Notes: generated from the sequence alone by a model not told the origin. Counted from the first letter of the stretch, positions 34,958 through 44,694 are shown. The stretch: DNA of 64,000 nt from CBDBUR01 sp965212075 (GCA_965212075.1 OZ243043.1:806001-870000), one strand, 5' to 3'. Made by a program: numbers and translations.

Positions 34958-36514
34958 ATGTCTGATAATATTATGCCGATCGACGCATCGCGGCAATCTT
35001 CTGCTGAAAATCCCAATAGTCCGAAAGCGGCGTCTTCATCTGCACATTCTTCACCTGCAAATGCCCCAGCGACAAGCTCATATAATTTCAAAATTGAGCA
35101 AGGCCTGCTCGGCGCGCTGATGGTCAATAATGAGCTTTATGACCGCATTCAGGACTTTCTAAAACCGGCGCATTTTTATGATCCGCTGCACGGGCAAATT
35201 TACGGAATTCTCGCGCAGATGATTCAAGAAAATCAGCCCGCCACCGCGATGACTTTGCGGCCTTTCTTTGAAAATAATGACGACATCACAAAAAAAGGCG
35301 GCGTGAGCTACCTCACGGCGCTTGAAGGCAGTGCGAGCACATTCGTCAATGCGCTCGCTTGGGCGCATGCGATCCAAAGCCACGCGCAAAGACGCGACCT
35401 CATCGCGCTCGGACAGGATGTCTATCAGCGCGCGGTCGTCCATGACATTGACGACCCTCCAGAAAAACAAATTGAAAGTGCCGAAAGCGCGCTTTATGAC
35501 ATCGCCGAGCGCGGCATCTATGAGGGCGGGCTGCAAAACTTTGAACAAAGCCTTGAGGGCGCACTTGAAATGGCTGAATATGCGCACCTTGTTTCATCAG
35601 GCGGCGGCATGCCGGGGGTAGCAACTGGCCTGCGTGATCTTGACGAAAAGCTGGGCGCGCTGCGTGCTTCCGACCTGATCGTCATTGCCGGACGGCCCGC
35701 TATGGGCAAGACCGCGCTTGCCACCAACATCGCTTTTAATGCGGCGCGCGCATGGCAAACATCCCTTCGCGACAATCCAGATGAAAAGCCCAAAGGCGCC
35801 ATTGTCGGATTCTTTTCGCTTGAAATGTCTTCCGAGCAATTATCCATGCGCCTGCTCGCTGACCGCGCGCAAATTCAAGCGCATATCATCCGGCAAGGGC
35901 GCATCGGTGCCAACGATCTGCAGAACCTCAATCAAGCCGCGCAGGATTTAAAAGACCTGCCGCTTTATATTGACCATACGGGCGCGATTTCTTTGGAAGC
36001 GCTGACCGCGCGCGCGCGTCGGCTGAAGCGCCAAAAGGGGCTGGGCATGATCGTCGTGGATTATCTGCAGCTTGTCACCACGCGTGCGCGGCGCGGCCAT
36101 GATCGCCGTGTGCAGGAAGTCAGTGAAGTCACGCAAGGCCTCAAAGCGCTCGCCAAAGATTTGGACGTGCCGGTCATCGCTTTGTCGCAATTATCGCGGC
36201 AGGTGGAAATGCGCGATGATAAGCGCCCGCAGCTCTCTGATCTGCGCGAGTCGGGCGCGATTGAACAAGATGCCGATATCGTCCTCTTTCTGTTCCGCAA
36301 AGAATATTATCACCAGCGCGAAAAACCCGACGAAGAAACACCCGAATTTGATCAGTGGCAGCAAAAACACGAAGCGCTTTCTGGAATCGCTGAAATCATT
36401 ATCGGCAAGCATCGCCATGGCCCGACCGGAGAGGTTGAACTTCACTTTGATCGCAACTATACGAGATTTTCCGATCTCGCGCCAGTTCATAAGCCACCCC
36501 AATTCAGTGACTGA
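34958..36514 (+). CDS. dnaB: replicative DNA helicase DnaB
   Basis: 518 residues. N-terminal helical domain begins at about residue 45 (EQGLLGALMVNNELYDRI) after a Ser/Ala/Pro-rich leader; RecA-like motor with Walker A AGRPAMGKTALATNIAF, GLGMIVVDYLQLV (Walker B), and ALSQLSRQVEMRDDKRPQLSDLRESGAIEQDADIV. Hexameric ring helicase at the fork. The last 8 bp overlap the GTG start of alr, so these are coupled. Confidence 0.97.
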   Translation: MSDNIMPIDASRQSSAENPNSPKAASSSAHSSPANAPATSSYNFKIEQGLLGALMVNNELYDRIQDFLKPAHFYDPLHGQIYGILAQMIQENQPATAMTLRPFFENNDDITKKGGVSYLTALEGSASTFVNALAWAHAIQSHAQRRDLIALGQDVYQRAVVHDIDDPPEKQIESAESALYDIAERGIYEGGLQNFEQSLEGALEMAEYAHLVSSGGGMPGVATGLRDLDEKLGALRASDLIVIAGRPAMGKTALATNIAFNAARAWQTSLRDNPDEKPKGAIVGFFSLEMSSEQLSMRLLADRAQIQAHIIRQGRIGANDLQNLNQAAQDLKDLPLYIDHTGAISLEALTARARRLKRQKGLGMIVVDYLQLVTTRARRGHDRRVQEVSEVTQGLKALAKDLDVPVIALSQLSRQVEMRDDKRPQLSDLRESGAIEQDADIVLFLFRKEYYHQREKPDEETPEFDQWQQKHEALSGIAEIIIGKHRHGPTGEVELHFDRNYTRFSDLAPVHKPPQFSD

Positions 36515-37634
36515 TCTCACGATTGATCTGGACGCTTTACGCGATAATTATCGCATCGCTCAGCGTCTGGCGTCCGGCGCGGAGGTCGCCTGTGTCGTCA
36601 AAGCCGATGCCTATGGACTCGGGATCAAAAGAATAGCGCCAGCTTTTGCTGCTGTCGGTGCCAAAAGTTTTTTTGTGGCAACCGCCGAAGAAGGCGCTGA
36701 ACTGCGCGATATATTGCGGCCAACTGCCGGTGAGGCAGATATTTATATTTTGAATGGCTTTTTCTCATCGCAAGGTGAGCTATATCTTTTAAATCATCTG
36801 CGCCCCTGCCTCGCCAGTCTGGAGGAGATCAAAGAATGGCGCACAATCAAGCGCACAAGCAGGCGCACAGGCAGGCGCACAAGCAAAAGCGCCAAACTGC
36901 CATCAGCGCTGCATATTGATAGCGGCATCAATCGTCTCGGCATCAGCGCGCGCGATGGCGGCAGCATTAGCGCGCAAGATATTCACGACATTGACCTCGC
37001 GCTGGTGATGAGCCACCTCGCCTGCGCCGACAATCCTGAAAATAAAATGAATCAAGACCAGCGAAAACGCTTTCACGATCTGCGCGCGCAATGGCACATT
37101 GATCCGAAGATTCCCGCAAGTCTTGCCAATACGGCGGGGCTGTTTTTAGGCGCGGAGTTTGCGCTGCAAATGGTGCGTGTCGGCATCGGCCTTTATGGCG
37201 GCGATCCCTTTGAACAGCCCTATGCCGATCTGCCCTTTCGGCCTGTGGTTCATTTGACGAGCTTCATCGCACAAACGCGCGAAATCGCCATAGGCGAGCA
37301 TGTCGGCTATGGCGCTTCTTTTTGCGCCACGCAGCCGACGCGCATCGCCGTCATTCCTGCCGGCTATGCCGATGGCTATGCGCGCGCTGCCCGCAACATT
37401 AACGTTTTCATCAGCGATCAGCCTGCGCCTGTGATCGGGCGCATTTCTATGGACATGCTCGTCGCCGACATCACCGATTTACCGGCCAATCTGGCCAAGC
37501 GCGGCCAAAAAGTTGAGCTGCTTGGCGATAACATCACGATCGGTGAATTTGCGCGCGCCGCGAATACCATTCCTCATAACATCGCCACGGGGCTTGGCAG
37601 AAGGCTGTCGCGCCATTATATTGAGAGCCAATGA
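36507..37634 (+). CDS. alr: alanine racemase
   Basis: PLP enzyme making D-alanine for peptidoglycan. Starts at a GTG overlapping the dnaB end (the open frame reaches 36072 inside dnaB with no Alr similarity), giving 375 residues. PLP lysine in VVKADAYGLG, catalytic tyrosine in EHVGYGASF, and GRISMDMLVADIT. A 12-bp unit triplicated at 36851-36886 adds Arg/Thr-rich residues (RTSRRTGRRTSK) between conserved strands. Confidence 0.95.
   Translation: MTDLTIDLDALRDNYRIAQRLASGAEVACVVKADAYGLGIKRIAPAFAAVGAKSFFVATAEEGAELRDILRPTAGEADIYILNGFFSSQGELYLLNHLRPCLASLEEIKEWRTIKRTSRRTGRRTSKSAKLPSALHIDSGINRLGISARDGGSISAQDIHDIDLALVMSHLACADNPENKMNQDQRKRFHDLRAQWHIDPKIPASLANTAGLFLGAEFALQMVRVGIGLYGGDPFEQPYADLPFRPVVHLTSFIAQTREIAIGEHVGYGASFCATQPTRIAVIPAGYADGYARAARNINVFISDQPAPVIGRISMDMLVADITDLPANLAKRGQKVELLGDNITIGEFARAANTIPHNIATGLGRRLSRHYIESQ
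36851..36886 (+). repeat. 12-bp tandem triplication in alr
   Basis: Three near-copies of gcgcacaagcag insert a basic RTSR-like run within alanine racemase, probably in a surface loop. Confidence 0.9.
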
Positions 37635-38404
37635 ATATCTTTGCTGCGATCGGGCGCACATTTTTAGCGCTTTCTGCCAATGCCGGACGATTCGCGGTGT
37701 TTGTCGTGGAATCGCTGAGCCATATCGTCCGCCCGCCTTTTTTTTGGCGGCTATTTTTCGCACAGACCATGCGCATTGGCTATTATTCGCTGCCTGTTGT
37801 CGCGCTTACCGCTTTTTTTACCGGCGCGGTCTTCGCTCTGCAAATTTATTACGGCAGCAATACGTTCAACTCAGAAACGATCATTGCAACGGTTGTCACG
37901 CTTGGGATCACCCGTGAATTAGGGCCGGTATTCACAGGCCTGATGGTCGCCGGACGGATTTCGGCAGCCATCGCTGCCGAGCTGGGCTCCATGCGCGTGA
38001 CCGAACAAATTGATGCGCTTGTCACTTTATCCACCAATCCTTATAAATATCTAGTGGCGCCGCGCCTGCTCGCGGCGGTTGTGACCTTGCCGCTGCTCGT
38101 CTTGGTCGCCGATGTGCTCGGCATTATGGGCGGATTTGTCGTCAGCACACAAGCGCTCGGTTTTTCCACCGGTGTCTATATCAAAGAAACCATAGATTTC
38201 TTGACGGTTGAAGTGATCCGCTCCGGCATGATCAAAGCCTCCGTGTTCGGCTTCATCATTGCCATGATCGGCGCTTTTCAAGGCTTTCACAGCCAAGGCG
38301 GCGCACAAGGTGTCGGACGCGCAGCCACCAATGCCGTCGTCATTTCGTCAGTGCTGATTCTAGCGAGCAATTACGTCATGACCGCCGTCTTCTTTTCGGG
38401 ATAG
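37631..38404 (+). CDS. mlaE: MlaE-type lipid ABC permease
   Basis: 257 residues, MlaE/YrbE family permease with five to six membrane helices. Landmarks: TAFFTGAVFALQIYYGS, TRELGPVFTGLMVAGRISAAIAAELGSMRVTEQIDAL and the GFHSQGGAQGVGRAAT loop. Begins in a 4-bp overlap with alr and is followed by its ATPase mlaF after 3 bp. With MlaD at 5225 it likely forms the inner-membrane lipid transport complex. Confidence 0.95.
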   Translation: MNIFAAIGRTFLALSANAGRFAVFVVESLSHIVRPPFFWRLFFAQTMRIGYYSLPVVALTAFFTGAVFALQIYYGSNTFNSETIIATVVTLGITRELGPVFTGLMVAGRISAAIAAELGSMRVTEQIDALVTLSTNPYKYLVAPRLLAAVVTLPLLVLVADVLGIMGGFVVSTQALGFSTGVYIKETIDFLTVEVIRSGMIKASVFGFIIAMIGAFQGFHSQGGAQGVGRAATNAVVISSVLILASNYVMTAVFFSG

Positions 38405-38407
38405 ACC

Positions 38408-39172
38408 ATGACCGCAATTCGGCTAAAAGACATTCACAAAAGCTTTGACAATAAGCGCGTACTCAAAGGCATTGACCTGCACGTCGATCATGGAGAAAGC
38501 CTCGTTGTGATCGGCGGATCGGGGTCGGGCAAATCGGTGATGCTGCGCTGCGTGCTCGGTCTGCTCGCACCCGATCAGGGCATTGTTGAGATTAACAGCC
38601 AAGATGTCACCCATCTCAACAGCACACTCGCGCAAAAAGCGCGGCGCCATATGGGCATGTTGTTTCAAAATGCCGCTTTGTTTGACAGCCTTCTTGTCTG
38701 GGAAAATGTCGCCTTTGTTCTGCTGCATTTGCATAAAATGCCAAAGCCCAAAGCGCGCTTGATCGCCATTGACAAGCTGGCGCGCGTCGGGCTTGACGAG
38801 CACACCGCCGACCTCAAGCCGGTGGAGCTTTCGGGCGGCATGAAAAAACGCGTCGCGCTGGCGCGCGCGATCGCCGATGATCCGAAAATTTTGCTCTTTG
38901 ATGAGCCGACCACCGGCCTTGACCCGATCACCGCCGATGTCATCAATGATCTGATCGCAGCGACCGCCCACGATCTCGGCGCGAGCGTTTTATCCATCAC
39001 GCATGATATGGCCAGCGCGCGCAAGATCGCCGACCGCATCGCCATGATCTATGATGGCCGGATCATCTGGGCGGGCGCAATTGAAAATATCGATCAAAGC
39101 GGCAATGAATATGTTGATCAATTCATTCATGGACGCGCCGAAGGGCCGATCCGTATTCATGTCAATAGATAG
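38408..39172 (+). CDS. mlaF: MlaF-type ABC ATPase
   Basis: 254 residues. Walker A GGSGSGKSVMLR, Q-loop MLFQNAALFDSL, signature LSGGMKKRVALARAI, Walker B ILLFDEPTTGLDPIT, and the H-loop in SITHDM. ATP-binding subunit for MlaE. No mlaB or mlaC homologue follows: the next gene, radA, begins 27 bp later. Confidence 0.95.
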   Translation: MTAIRLKDIHKSFDNKRVLKGIDLHVDHGESLVVIGGSGSGKSVMLRCVLGLLAPDQGIVEINSQDVTHLNSTLAQKARRHMGMLFQNAALFDSLLVWENVAFVLLHLHKMPKPKARLIAIDKLARVGLDEHTADLKPVELSGGMKKRVALARAIADDPKILLFDEPTTGLDPITADVINDLIAATAHDLGASVLSITHDMASARKIADRIAMIYDGRIIWAGAIENIDQSGNEYVDQFIHGRAEGPIRIHVNR

Positions 39173-39199
39173 AATGACAAGCCGAATAATGAGAAACTG

Positions 39200-40606
39200 A
39201 TGGCCAAAGAGCGGCGCACATATATCTGCCAGTCTTGCGGCGCGATCACGCCGCGCTGGCGCGGACGCTGTGAAGATTGCGGCAAATGGAATACGATCAC
39301 CGCAGAAACCTCGCAGCCAAAAAGCTTTGCGCAAAAAAACATCCAGCCCGCAGCTTTGAGCACACTCGCTGCACAAGACCTCCAGCCGCCAGCGCGCCGC
39401 CGCAGCCAGATTGATGAATTTGATCGCGCTTTGGGCGGCGGCTTTGTCACGGGCTCCATCGTGCTGGTCGGCGGCGAGCCGGGCATCGGCAAGTCAACTT
39501 TAATGCTCCAAGTGGCCGCGCAGCGCGCCAAAAGCGAAAATGGCGCGATCTATATTTCGGGCGAAGAGGCCGCCGAACAAATTCGGCTGCGCGCGCATCG
39601 GATTGGGCAAGGCGGTGCGCCGCTCCAACTCATCACCGAAACAAACCTCAACAGCATATTGGCGCTGTTTCAGCAGATTCCGCCGCCCGATCTTTTAGTC
39701 ATCGATTCGATTCAGACCATGTGGCTTGACGGGCTTGATGCCGCGCCCGGCACGATCACGCAGCTGCGTGCGACGACGCAGGCTTTGGTTGAGCTCGCCA
39801 AGCGGACGGGCATAGCGATCGTCCTGATCGGCCATGTGACCAAAGACGGACAAATCGCCGGCCCGAATGTCATTGCGCATATGGTGGATGGCGTTTTCCA
39901 TTTTGAAGGCAGTGCCAGCCATCAATTTCGGATTCTGCGTGCGGTCAAAAATCGCTACGGCCCGGCGGACGAGATCGGCGTGTTTGAAATGAGCCATGAC
40001 GGCTTGACCGGCGTTGCCAATCCTTCTGCTTTATTTTTGGGCGGCGCGGGCGGTGAGGAAAGCGGCGCGGCGGTGTTTGCGGCGATTGAAGGCACACGGC
40101 CTTTGCTGATGGAGATTCAGGCGCTCGCAACGCCGAGCGTGTTCGGACAGCCGCGGCGCGCGGCGGTCGGGTGTGATCCGGCGCGGCTGTCTATGCTGCT
40201 TGCGGTAATGGAGGCGCGCGCAGGCGTCAGCTTTGCCGGTCAAGATGTTTATCTCAATGTCGCGGGCGGCTTGAAAATCACTGATCCGGCGGCTGATCTC
40301 GCCATCGTCGCGGCTCTGCTTTCTTCGGCGTGGGATCAGGCTTGGCCGGAAAAAACCGTCTTCTTTGGAGAAATTAGCCTTTCAGGCCATGTCCGGCCAG
40401 TATCGCGGCCAAATGCGCGGCTGAAAGAAGCCAAAAAGCTGGGCTTTCTCAGCGCCATCATGCCGCCAGACCCCGATCAGGCCGAAACAAAGGTCATGAC
40501 GCAAAAAATCGGCACGCAGCAGAAAATAGCTAAAAATGTTAATGAATTATGCGCATATCTTGGCTCTAATAAAGAATCACGCCAAAGAGCAATCAAACGA
40601 AGATGA
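39200..40606 (+). CDS. radA: DNA repair protein RadA
   Basis: 468 residues. N-terminal C4 zinc finger (CQSCGAITPRWRGRCEDCGKW), RecA-like core with Walker A GGEPGIGKSTLM, the RadA-specific KNRYG motif, and a C-terminal Lon-like domain (LNVAGGLKITDPAADLAI...FFGEISLSGHVRPV). Branch migration in recombination. The extreme C terminus overlaps the open frame upstream of cvpA but not its likely start. Confidence 0.97.
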   Translation: MAKERRTYICQSCGAITPRWRGRCEDCGKWNTITAETSQPKSFAQKNIQPAALSTLAAQDLQPPARRRSQIDEFDRALGGGFVTGSIVLVGGEPGIGKSTLMLQVAAQRAKSENGAIYISGEEAAEQIRLRAHRIGQGGAPLQLITETNLNSILALFQQIPPPDLLVIDSIQTMWLDGLDAAPGTITQLRATTQALVELAKRTGIAIVLIGHVTKDGQIAGPNVIAHMVDGVFHFEGSASHQFRILRAVKNRYGPADEIGVFEMSHDGLTGVANPSALFLGGAGGEESGAAVFAAIEGTRPLLMEIQALATPSVFGQPRRAAVGCDPARLSMLLAVMEARAGVSFAGQDVYLNVAGGLKITDPAADLAIVAALLSSAWDQAWPEKTVFFGEISLSGHVRPVSRPNARLKEAKKLGFLSAIMPPDPDQAETKVMTQKIGTQQKIAKNVNELCAYLGSNKESRQRAIKRR

Positions 40607-40619
40607 CGGAACTTTTCTT

Positions 40620-41153
40620 ATGACCGAGATAAGCTTTATCGGCTTCAACATCATTGATTTATCCGTGCTCGCGGTGATTTTCGTATCGGGCTTTTTTGCC
40701 TATATGCGCGGCTTTTCGTGGGAGATGGTGAGTCTGTTATATTGGATCGTCACACTTGCTGCTGTGTGGTTTCTGAGCTGGACGACCGCCCCATGGATTG
40801 GCGTCTTGATGAACGATTTTCTTGGATGGACGCTCCCCAATTTTGTGACGATCGCGATTGCGGGCTTGATCATTTTCCTATCAATGACGCTTTTGTTAGG
40901 GCCAACGACCTCTTTAATCATGGATGTCACGCAGAATATGCGCTTGAGTTTTATGGATCGCGCATTGGGCTTTTTCTATGGCGCCATGCGCGGATTTTTT
41001 GTGATGGCGGCTTTGTTTCTTGTCTATGCGTTTTTTGTGCCGCTTGAGGAGCGTCCGCCAGCGTTAAATCAAGCCAAGCTTCATCCTTGGCTTGAGGCCA
41101 GCGCCAACTTCCTGATGGATTTCCTGCCGCAAGCGGGCAATGCCACGATATAA
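40620..41153 (+). CDS. cvpA: CvpA family membrane protein
   Basis: 177 residues starting at the ATG at 40620 (MTEISFIGFNIIDLSVLAVIFVSG); upstream in-frame codons lie within radA. Four transmembrane helices with the CvpA pattern FAYMRGFSWEMVSLLYWIVTL and MDRALGFFYGAMRGFFVMAALF. Linked to purF in most proteobacteria, as here (9 bp gap), and named for colicin V production, though the physiological role is more general. Confidence 0.92.
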   Translation: MTEISFIGFNIIDLSVLAVIFVSGFFAYMRGFSWEMVSLLYWIVTLAAVWFLSWTTAPWIGVLMNDFLGWTLPNFVTIAIAGLIIFLSMTLLLGPTTSLIMDVTQNMRLSFMDRALGFFYGAMRGFFVMAALFLVYAFFVPLEERPPALNQAKLHPWLEASANFLMDFLPQAGNATI

Positions 41154-41161
41154 TTAGCGCG

Positions 41162-42616
41162 ATGGAAAATTTTGATCCGACAAGCGACCGCCTTCACGAA
41201 GATTGCGGCGTATTTGGCGTCGCCGGACATGAAGATGCCGCCGCGCTGACGGCACTCGGCCTCTATGCGCTGCAGCATCGCGGACAGGAAGCCGCAGGCA
41301 TCACATCTTATGACGGCGCTTTGTTCCATTCCGAAAAGCGCCCCGGCCTCGTCGGCGACCATTTCACCGGTGAAAAAATTATCAAGCGGCTGCGCGGCGA
41401 ATTCGCCATCGGCCATGTTCGTTATGCGACATTCGGCGGCGCCTCAACGAATAACATTCAGCCGCTCTTTGCCGATCTGTCATGCGGCGGCTTGGCCCTC
41501 GCGCATAACGGCCATCTGACCAACGCCGTGACGTTGCGGCATATGCTCGTTCAAAGCGGCGCGATTTTTCAGTCAACCAGCGACGGCGAATCCATTCTTC
41601 ATCTCGCCGCGCGCGAAACGACCCGCAATCCTGTTGACCGCATCATTGAAGCGCTCCATCAATTGGAAGGCGCTTACGCGCTGACGATCCTGACCAATGA
41701 TTTGCTGATCGGCGCGCGCGATCCTTTGGGCATTCGCCCGCTCGTGCTGGGCAAGCTGCGCGGCGCGGCAATTTTGGCGTCGGAAAGCTGCGCGCTGGAT
41801 ATGATCGGCGCTGAACATATTCGTGATGTCGCGCCCGGCGAGGTCATCGTCGCCGATAAAAACGGCATCCGCTCACTGCACCCCTTCCCGCCAATGCGCC
41901 CTAGGCCTTGCCTTTTTGAATATGTCTATTTCTCGCGCCCCGACAGCCTTGTCGGCGGCCAAAGCATTTATGCCTATCGCCGCCGCATGGGCGAAATTCT
42001 CGCCGAGGAAGCCCCGATACAAAGCGATCTCGTCGCGCCCGTGCCTGACAGCGGCGTGCCCGCTGCCATTGGCTTTGCCGACCAGTCAAAAACGCCGTTT
42101 GAATTGGCAATCACCCGCAATCATTATGTTGGCCGCACATTCATTGAGCCCACGCAGCAAATTCGCCAGCTTGGCGTGCGGATCAAGCATAATCCCAATC
42201 GCAGCCTGATTGATGGCGCAAAAATCACGCTCGTTGATGACAGCATCGTGCGCGGCACGACGGCAAAAAAAATCGTTCAGATGCTCTATGAGGCCGGTGC
42301 ACGCGAAGTTCATATGCGCATTGCCTGCCCGCCCATCCGCCACCCCGATTGCTACGGCATTGATACGCCTTCACATGAGGAATTGCTCGCCAATCGCTTT
42401 GACGATGAGGGCATTCGCAAATTCATTGGCGTGGACAGCCTCGCCTTTTTATCCATTGACGGCCTTTATCGCGCGATGGGGCATGAACAGGGGCGCAATC
42501 AAGAGCATCCTCAATTCACCGATCATTGCTTCACCGGAGATTATCCGACCTCGCGCACCGACCAGAGCGCAGCTTTGTCATCCGGCCAATTATCACTGCT
42601 TTCAGATCAGGAATGA
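41162..42616 (+). CDS. purF: amidophosphoribosyltransferase
   Basis: Commits PRPP to purine synthesis. 484 residues. An N-terminal propeptide (about 14 residues) precedes CGVFGV, so Cys15 is the expected catalytic N terminus after processing, as in the B. subtilis type. Glutaminase segments HRGQEAAGI and HVRYATFGG, then the PRTase motif VTLVDDSIVRGTTAKK (as ITLVDDSIVRGTT). An ATGA overlap joins it to the SDR gene. Confidence 0.97.
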   Translation: MENFDPTSDRLHEDCGVFGVAGHEDAAALTALGLYALQHRGQEAAGITSYDGALFHSEKRPGLVGDHFTGEKIIKRLRGEFAIGHVRYATFGGASTNNIQPLFADLSCGGLALAHNGHLTNAVTLRHMLVQSGAIFQSTSDGESILHLAARETTRNPVDRIIEALHQLEGAYALTILTNDLLIGARDPLGIRPLVLGKLRGAAILASESCALDMIGAEHIRDVAPGEVIVADKNGIRSLHPFPPMRPRPCLFEYVYFSRPDSLVGGQSIYAYRRRMGEILAEEAPIQSDLVAPVPDSGVPAAIGFADQSKTPFELAITRNHYVGRTFIEPTQQIRQLGVRIKHNPNRSLIDGAKITLVDDSIVRGTTAKKIVQMLYEAGAREVHMRIACPPIRHPDCYGIDTPSHEELLANRFDDEGIRKFIGVDSLAFLSIDGLYRAMGHEQGRNQEHPQFTDHCFTGDYPTSRTDQSAALSSGQLSLLSDQE

Positions 42617-43320
42617 GCGGACGTTTTGCGGGCAAGCGCGCGCTCATCACCGGCGCATCGCGCGGCATCGGGCGCGCGGCAGCCTGCGCGCTCGGCCAAG
42701 AGGGCGCTGAGCTCGTGCTGGTCGCGCGCAGCCAGCAAAAACTTGAAGAGGTGGATGACCAAATCCGCGCACTAGGCGGCCATAAAGCTACGCTCGCGCC
42801 CTTTGATCTCGCCGACGGCGCAGCGATTGATCGGCTCGGCGGCGCGCTTTTTGATCGCTGGGGGCAATTGGATATTCTGCTCGGCAATGCCGGCCTGCTC
42901 GGCCCGTTATCGCCGGTTGCGCATATTGATCCCGATGATTGGCGCAAAACATTTGAGATCAATCTCACCGCCAATTATCGGCTGATCCGCTCTATGGAAC
43001 CTCTGCTGCGCCAAGCGGCGCATCCGCGCTGTGCTTTCATTACCTCAAGCGCGGTGCGCTCGCTGCGGCCTTTCTGGAGCACTTATGCCGCCAGCAAAGC
43101 CGCTCTTGAAGCTCTAGTGATGATTTGGGCGCGCGAATGTCAAGATACGCCACTGCGCATTAACCTGTTTGAGCCCGGACGCGTGCGCACCGCGATGCGC
43201 GCGGCCGCCGTGCCCGGCGAGGATCCCTCCTCTATACCTGCGCCGGAGGACATCATACCGCCTTTGCTGGATATATTGCATGAAAGCTGTGTGCTTCATG
43301 GTCAGAAAATTTCCGCCTAA
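42613..43320 (+). CDS. short-chain dehydrogenase/reductase
   Basis: 235 residues from the ATG that overlaps the purF stop (MSGRFAGKRALITGASRGIGRAA); codons upstream are in purF. Cofactor motif TGASRGIG, GNAG in LLGNAGLL, catalytic serine in AFITSSAV and YAASKAA. Substrate unknown. A radA-cvpA-purF-SDR order is common in alphaproteobacteria. Its stop codon is in the first of four 14-bp tandem units. Confidence 0.92.
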   Translation: MSGRFAGKRALITGASRGIGRAAACALGQEGAELVLVARSQQKLEEVDDQIRALGGHKATLAPFDLADGAAIDRLGGALFDRWGQLDILLGNAGLLGPLSPVAHIDPDDWRKTFEINLTANYRLIRSMEPLLRQAAHPRCAFITSSAVRSLRPFWSTYAASKAALEALVMIWARECQDTPLRINLFEPGRVRTAMRAAAVPGEDPSSIPAPEDIIPPLLDILHESCVLHGQKISA

Positions 43321-43369
43321 TTTGATACGCCTAATTTGATACGCCTAGTTTGATACGCCTAGTTTGATA
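43314..43369. repeat. 14-bp tandem repeat at the convergent SDR/der ends
   Basis: Four copies of cgcctaatttgata (two) or cgcctagtttgata (two). The SDR TAA lies in unit 1 and the der TAG lies in unit 4 on the other strand, so both genes terminate inside the array. Confidence 0.93.
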
Positions 43370-44687
43370 CGTAAGGATTATCGCTTGTGCGCACATCCAG
43401 CCGGATCGGCGTGCCATCAAAGGCGAACTTTGCGCGCATATCATTGATCAAAAACCTCTTATAGCTGTCGGGCAGCTTCTTCGCGCGCGTTGTGAAAATA
43501 ATAAACGTCGGCGGCCCCGATGATTTTTGTGTGATATATTTTATCCGCACAGGCCGCCCGCTCGACATGGGCGGCGGATGGCGCCCCACACAAGATTGCA
43601 GCCATGCGTTGAGCTGGCCGGTCGTGATTGACATATTCCACATATCAAATGCGCGCATCACTTGCGGCATCAGCCTGTCCACGCCCGCGCCCGTCTTAAC
43701 CGAAAAACAAACGACCGGCACATTGCGCATTTGCGGCAAAAGTGCGGCAGCGCGCGCGCTGATATCTTTTTCAGCAAGATCAGGCGCCAAATCCATTTTG
43801 TTGATCGCCAGAACCGGCGCGCGCCCCTCACGCGCCATCAGATCGGCAATGCGCAAATCTTGCTTTTCAAACATCTGCGTAGCATCCATCAGCAGCACGA
43901 CGACATCGGCAAACCTGATCGCCTGCAGCGCACTAGAAACCGCAAGCGCCTCAGCACGGCGGAAAATCCGCGCCGGACGCCGCAGCCCCGCCGTGTCAAA
44001 TAATTCAATTTTTTGCCCCTGCCACAGCCATGAAATCGGAATCGCATCACGCGTCAGGCCGGGCTGCGGACCGGCCAGCATTTGCGGTCGGCCCAATAGA
44101 TAATTCACGAGACTTGATTTGCCGCTATTTGGCCGCCCGATGATCGCCATATTTAACCCGCGCGGCGTCTTCTCGTTTTCAGAATCCGGCGGGGATGCTG
44201 GCAGAAATTCCGCAATCCGCTTTTCAAGATCGCCCAAACCCTGATTATGCTCCGCTGAAATCATCACGGCATCGCCAAATCCTAAACGCAGCGCGTCAAT
44301 CAGACTGGGCTGCACACGCGCTTGATTTTCACATTTGTTGGCCGCAAGAATCACATTTTTTGCCGTCTTGTGAAGAAAGCGCGCCCAATTTTCATCTTCC
44401 GGAGTTAAGCCTGCGCGGGCATCAAACAAAAATAACGCAATGTCAGCGGCCTTGATGGCTTTAACCGCCTGCTTCGTCATCAATTGCGCGACTTCATCTG
44501 CATGGTCATTGTCCAATCCGGCGGTATCAATCACGTCAAAGGGCACGCCGTTCAACACACACGCGCTCTGGCGCAAATCCCGCGTTAGCCCGGGCATCGG
44601 ATCAACCAAAGCCGCGCGCCGCCCGATCAGCCGGTTGAACAAAGTTGACTTGCCCGCATTTGGCCGCCCGACGATCGCCAATGTCAT
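43359..44687 (-). CDS. der: ribosome-associated GTPase Der
   Basis: Double-Era-like GTPase for 50S assembly. Two G domains: GRPNAGKSTLFNRL with DTAGLDND and NKCEN, then GRPNSGKSSLVNYL with DTAGLRRP and NKMDL, and a C-terminal KH-like domain (GQLNAWLQSC...TRAKKLPDSYKRFL). 442 residues from the ATG at 44687; another ATG at 44708 overlaps the bamB end by 14 bp. Ends in the tandem array shared with the SDR gene. Confidence 0.96.
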   Translation of the reverse strand: MTLAIVGRPNAGKSTLFNRLIGRRAALVDPMPGLTRDLRQSACVLNGVPFDVIDTAGLDNDHADEVAQLMTKQAVKAIKAADIALFLFDARAGLTPEDENWARFLHKTAKNVILAANKCENQARVQPSLIDALRLGFGDAVMISAEHNQGLGDLEKRIAEFLPASPPDSENEKTPRGLNMAIIGRPNSGKSSLVNYLLGRPQMLAGPQPGLTRDAIPISWLWQGQKIELFDTAGLRRPARIFRRAEALAVSSALQAIRFADVVVLLMDATQMFEKQDLRIADLMAREGRAPVLAINKMDLAPDLAEKDISARAAALLPQMRNVPVVCFSVKTGAGVDRLMPQVMRAFDMWNMSITTGQLNAWLQSCVGRHPPPMSSGRPVRIKYITQKSSGPPTFIIFTTRAKKLPDSYKRFLINDMRAKFAFDGTPIRLDVRTSDNPYVSN

Positions 44688-44694
44688 CTTCCGC

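Noticed and set aside
36072..37634. Alanine racemase with a 145-residue N-terminal domain
   Set aside because: The upstream part is dnaB read in another frame; a GTG at 36507 gives the normal length.
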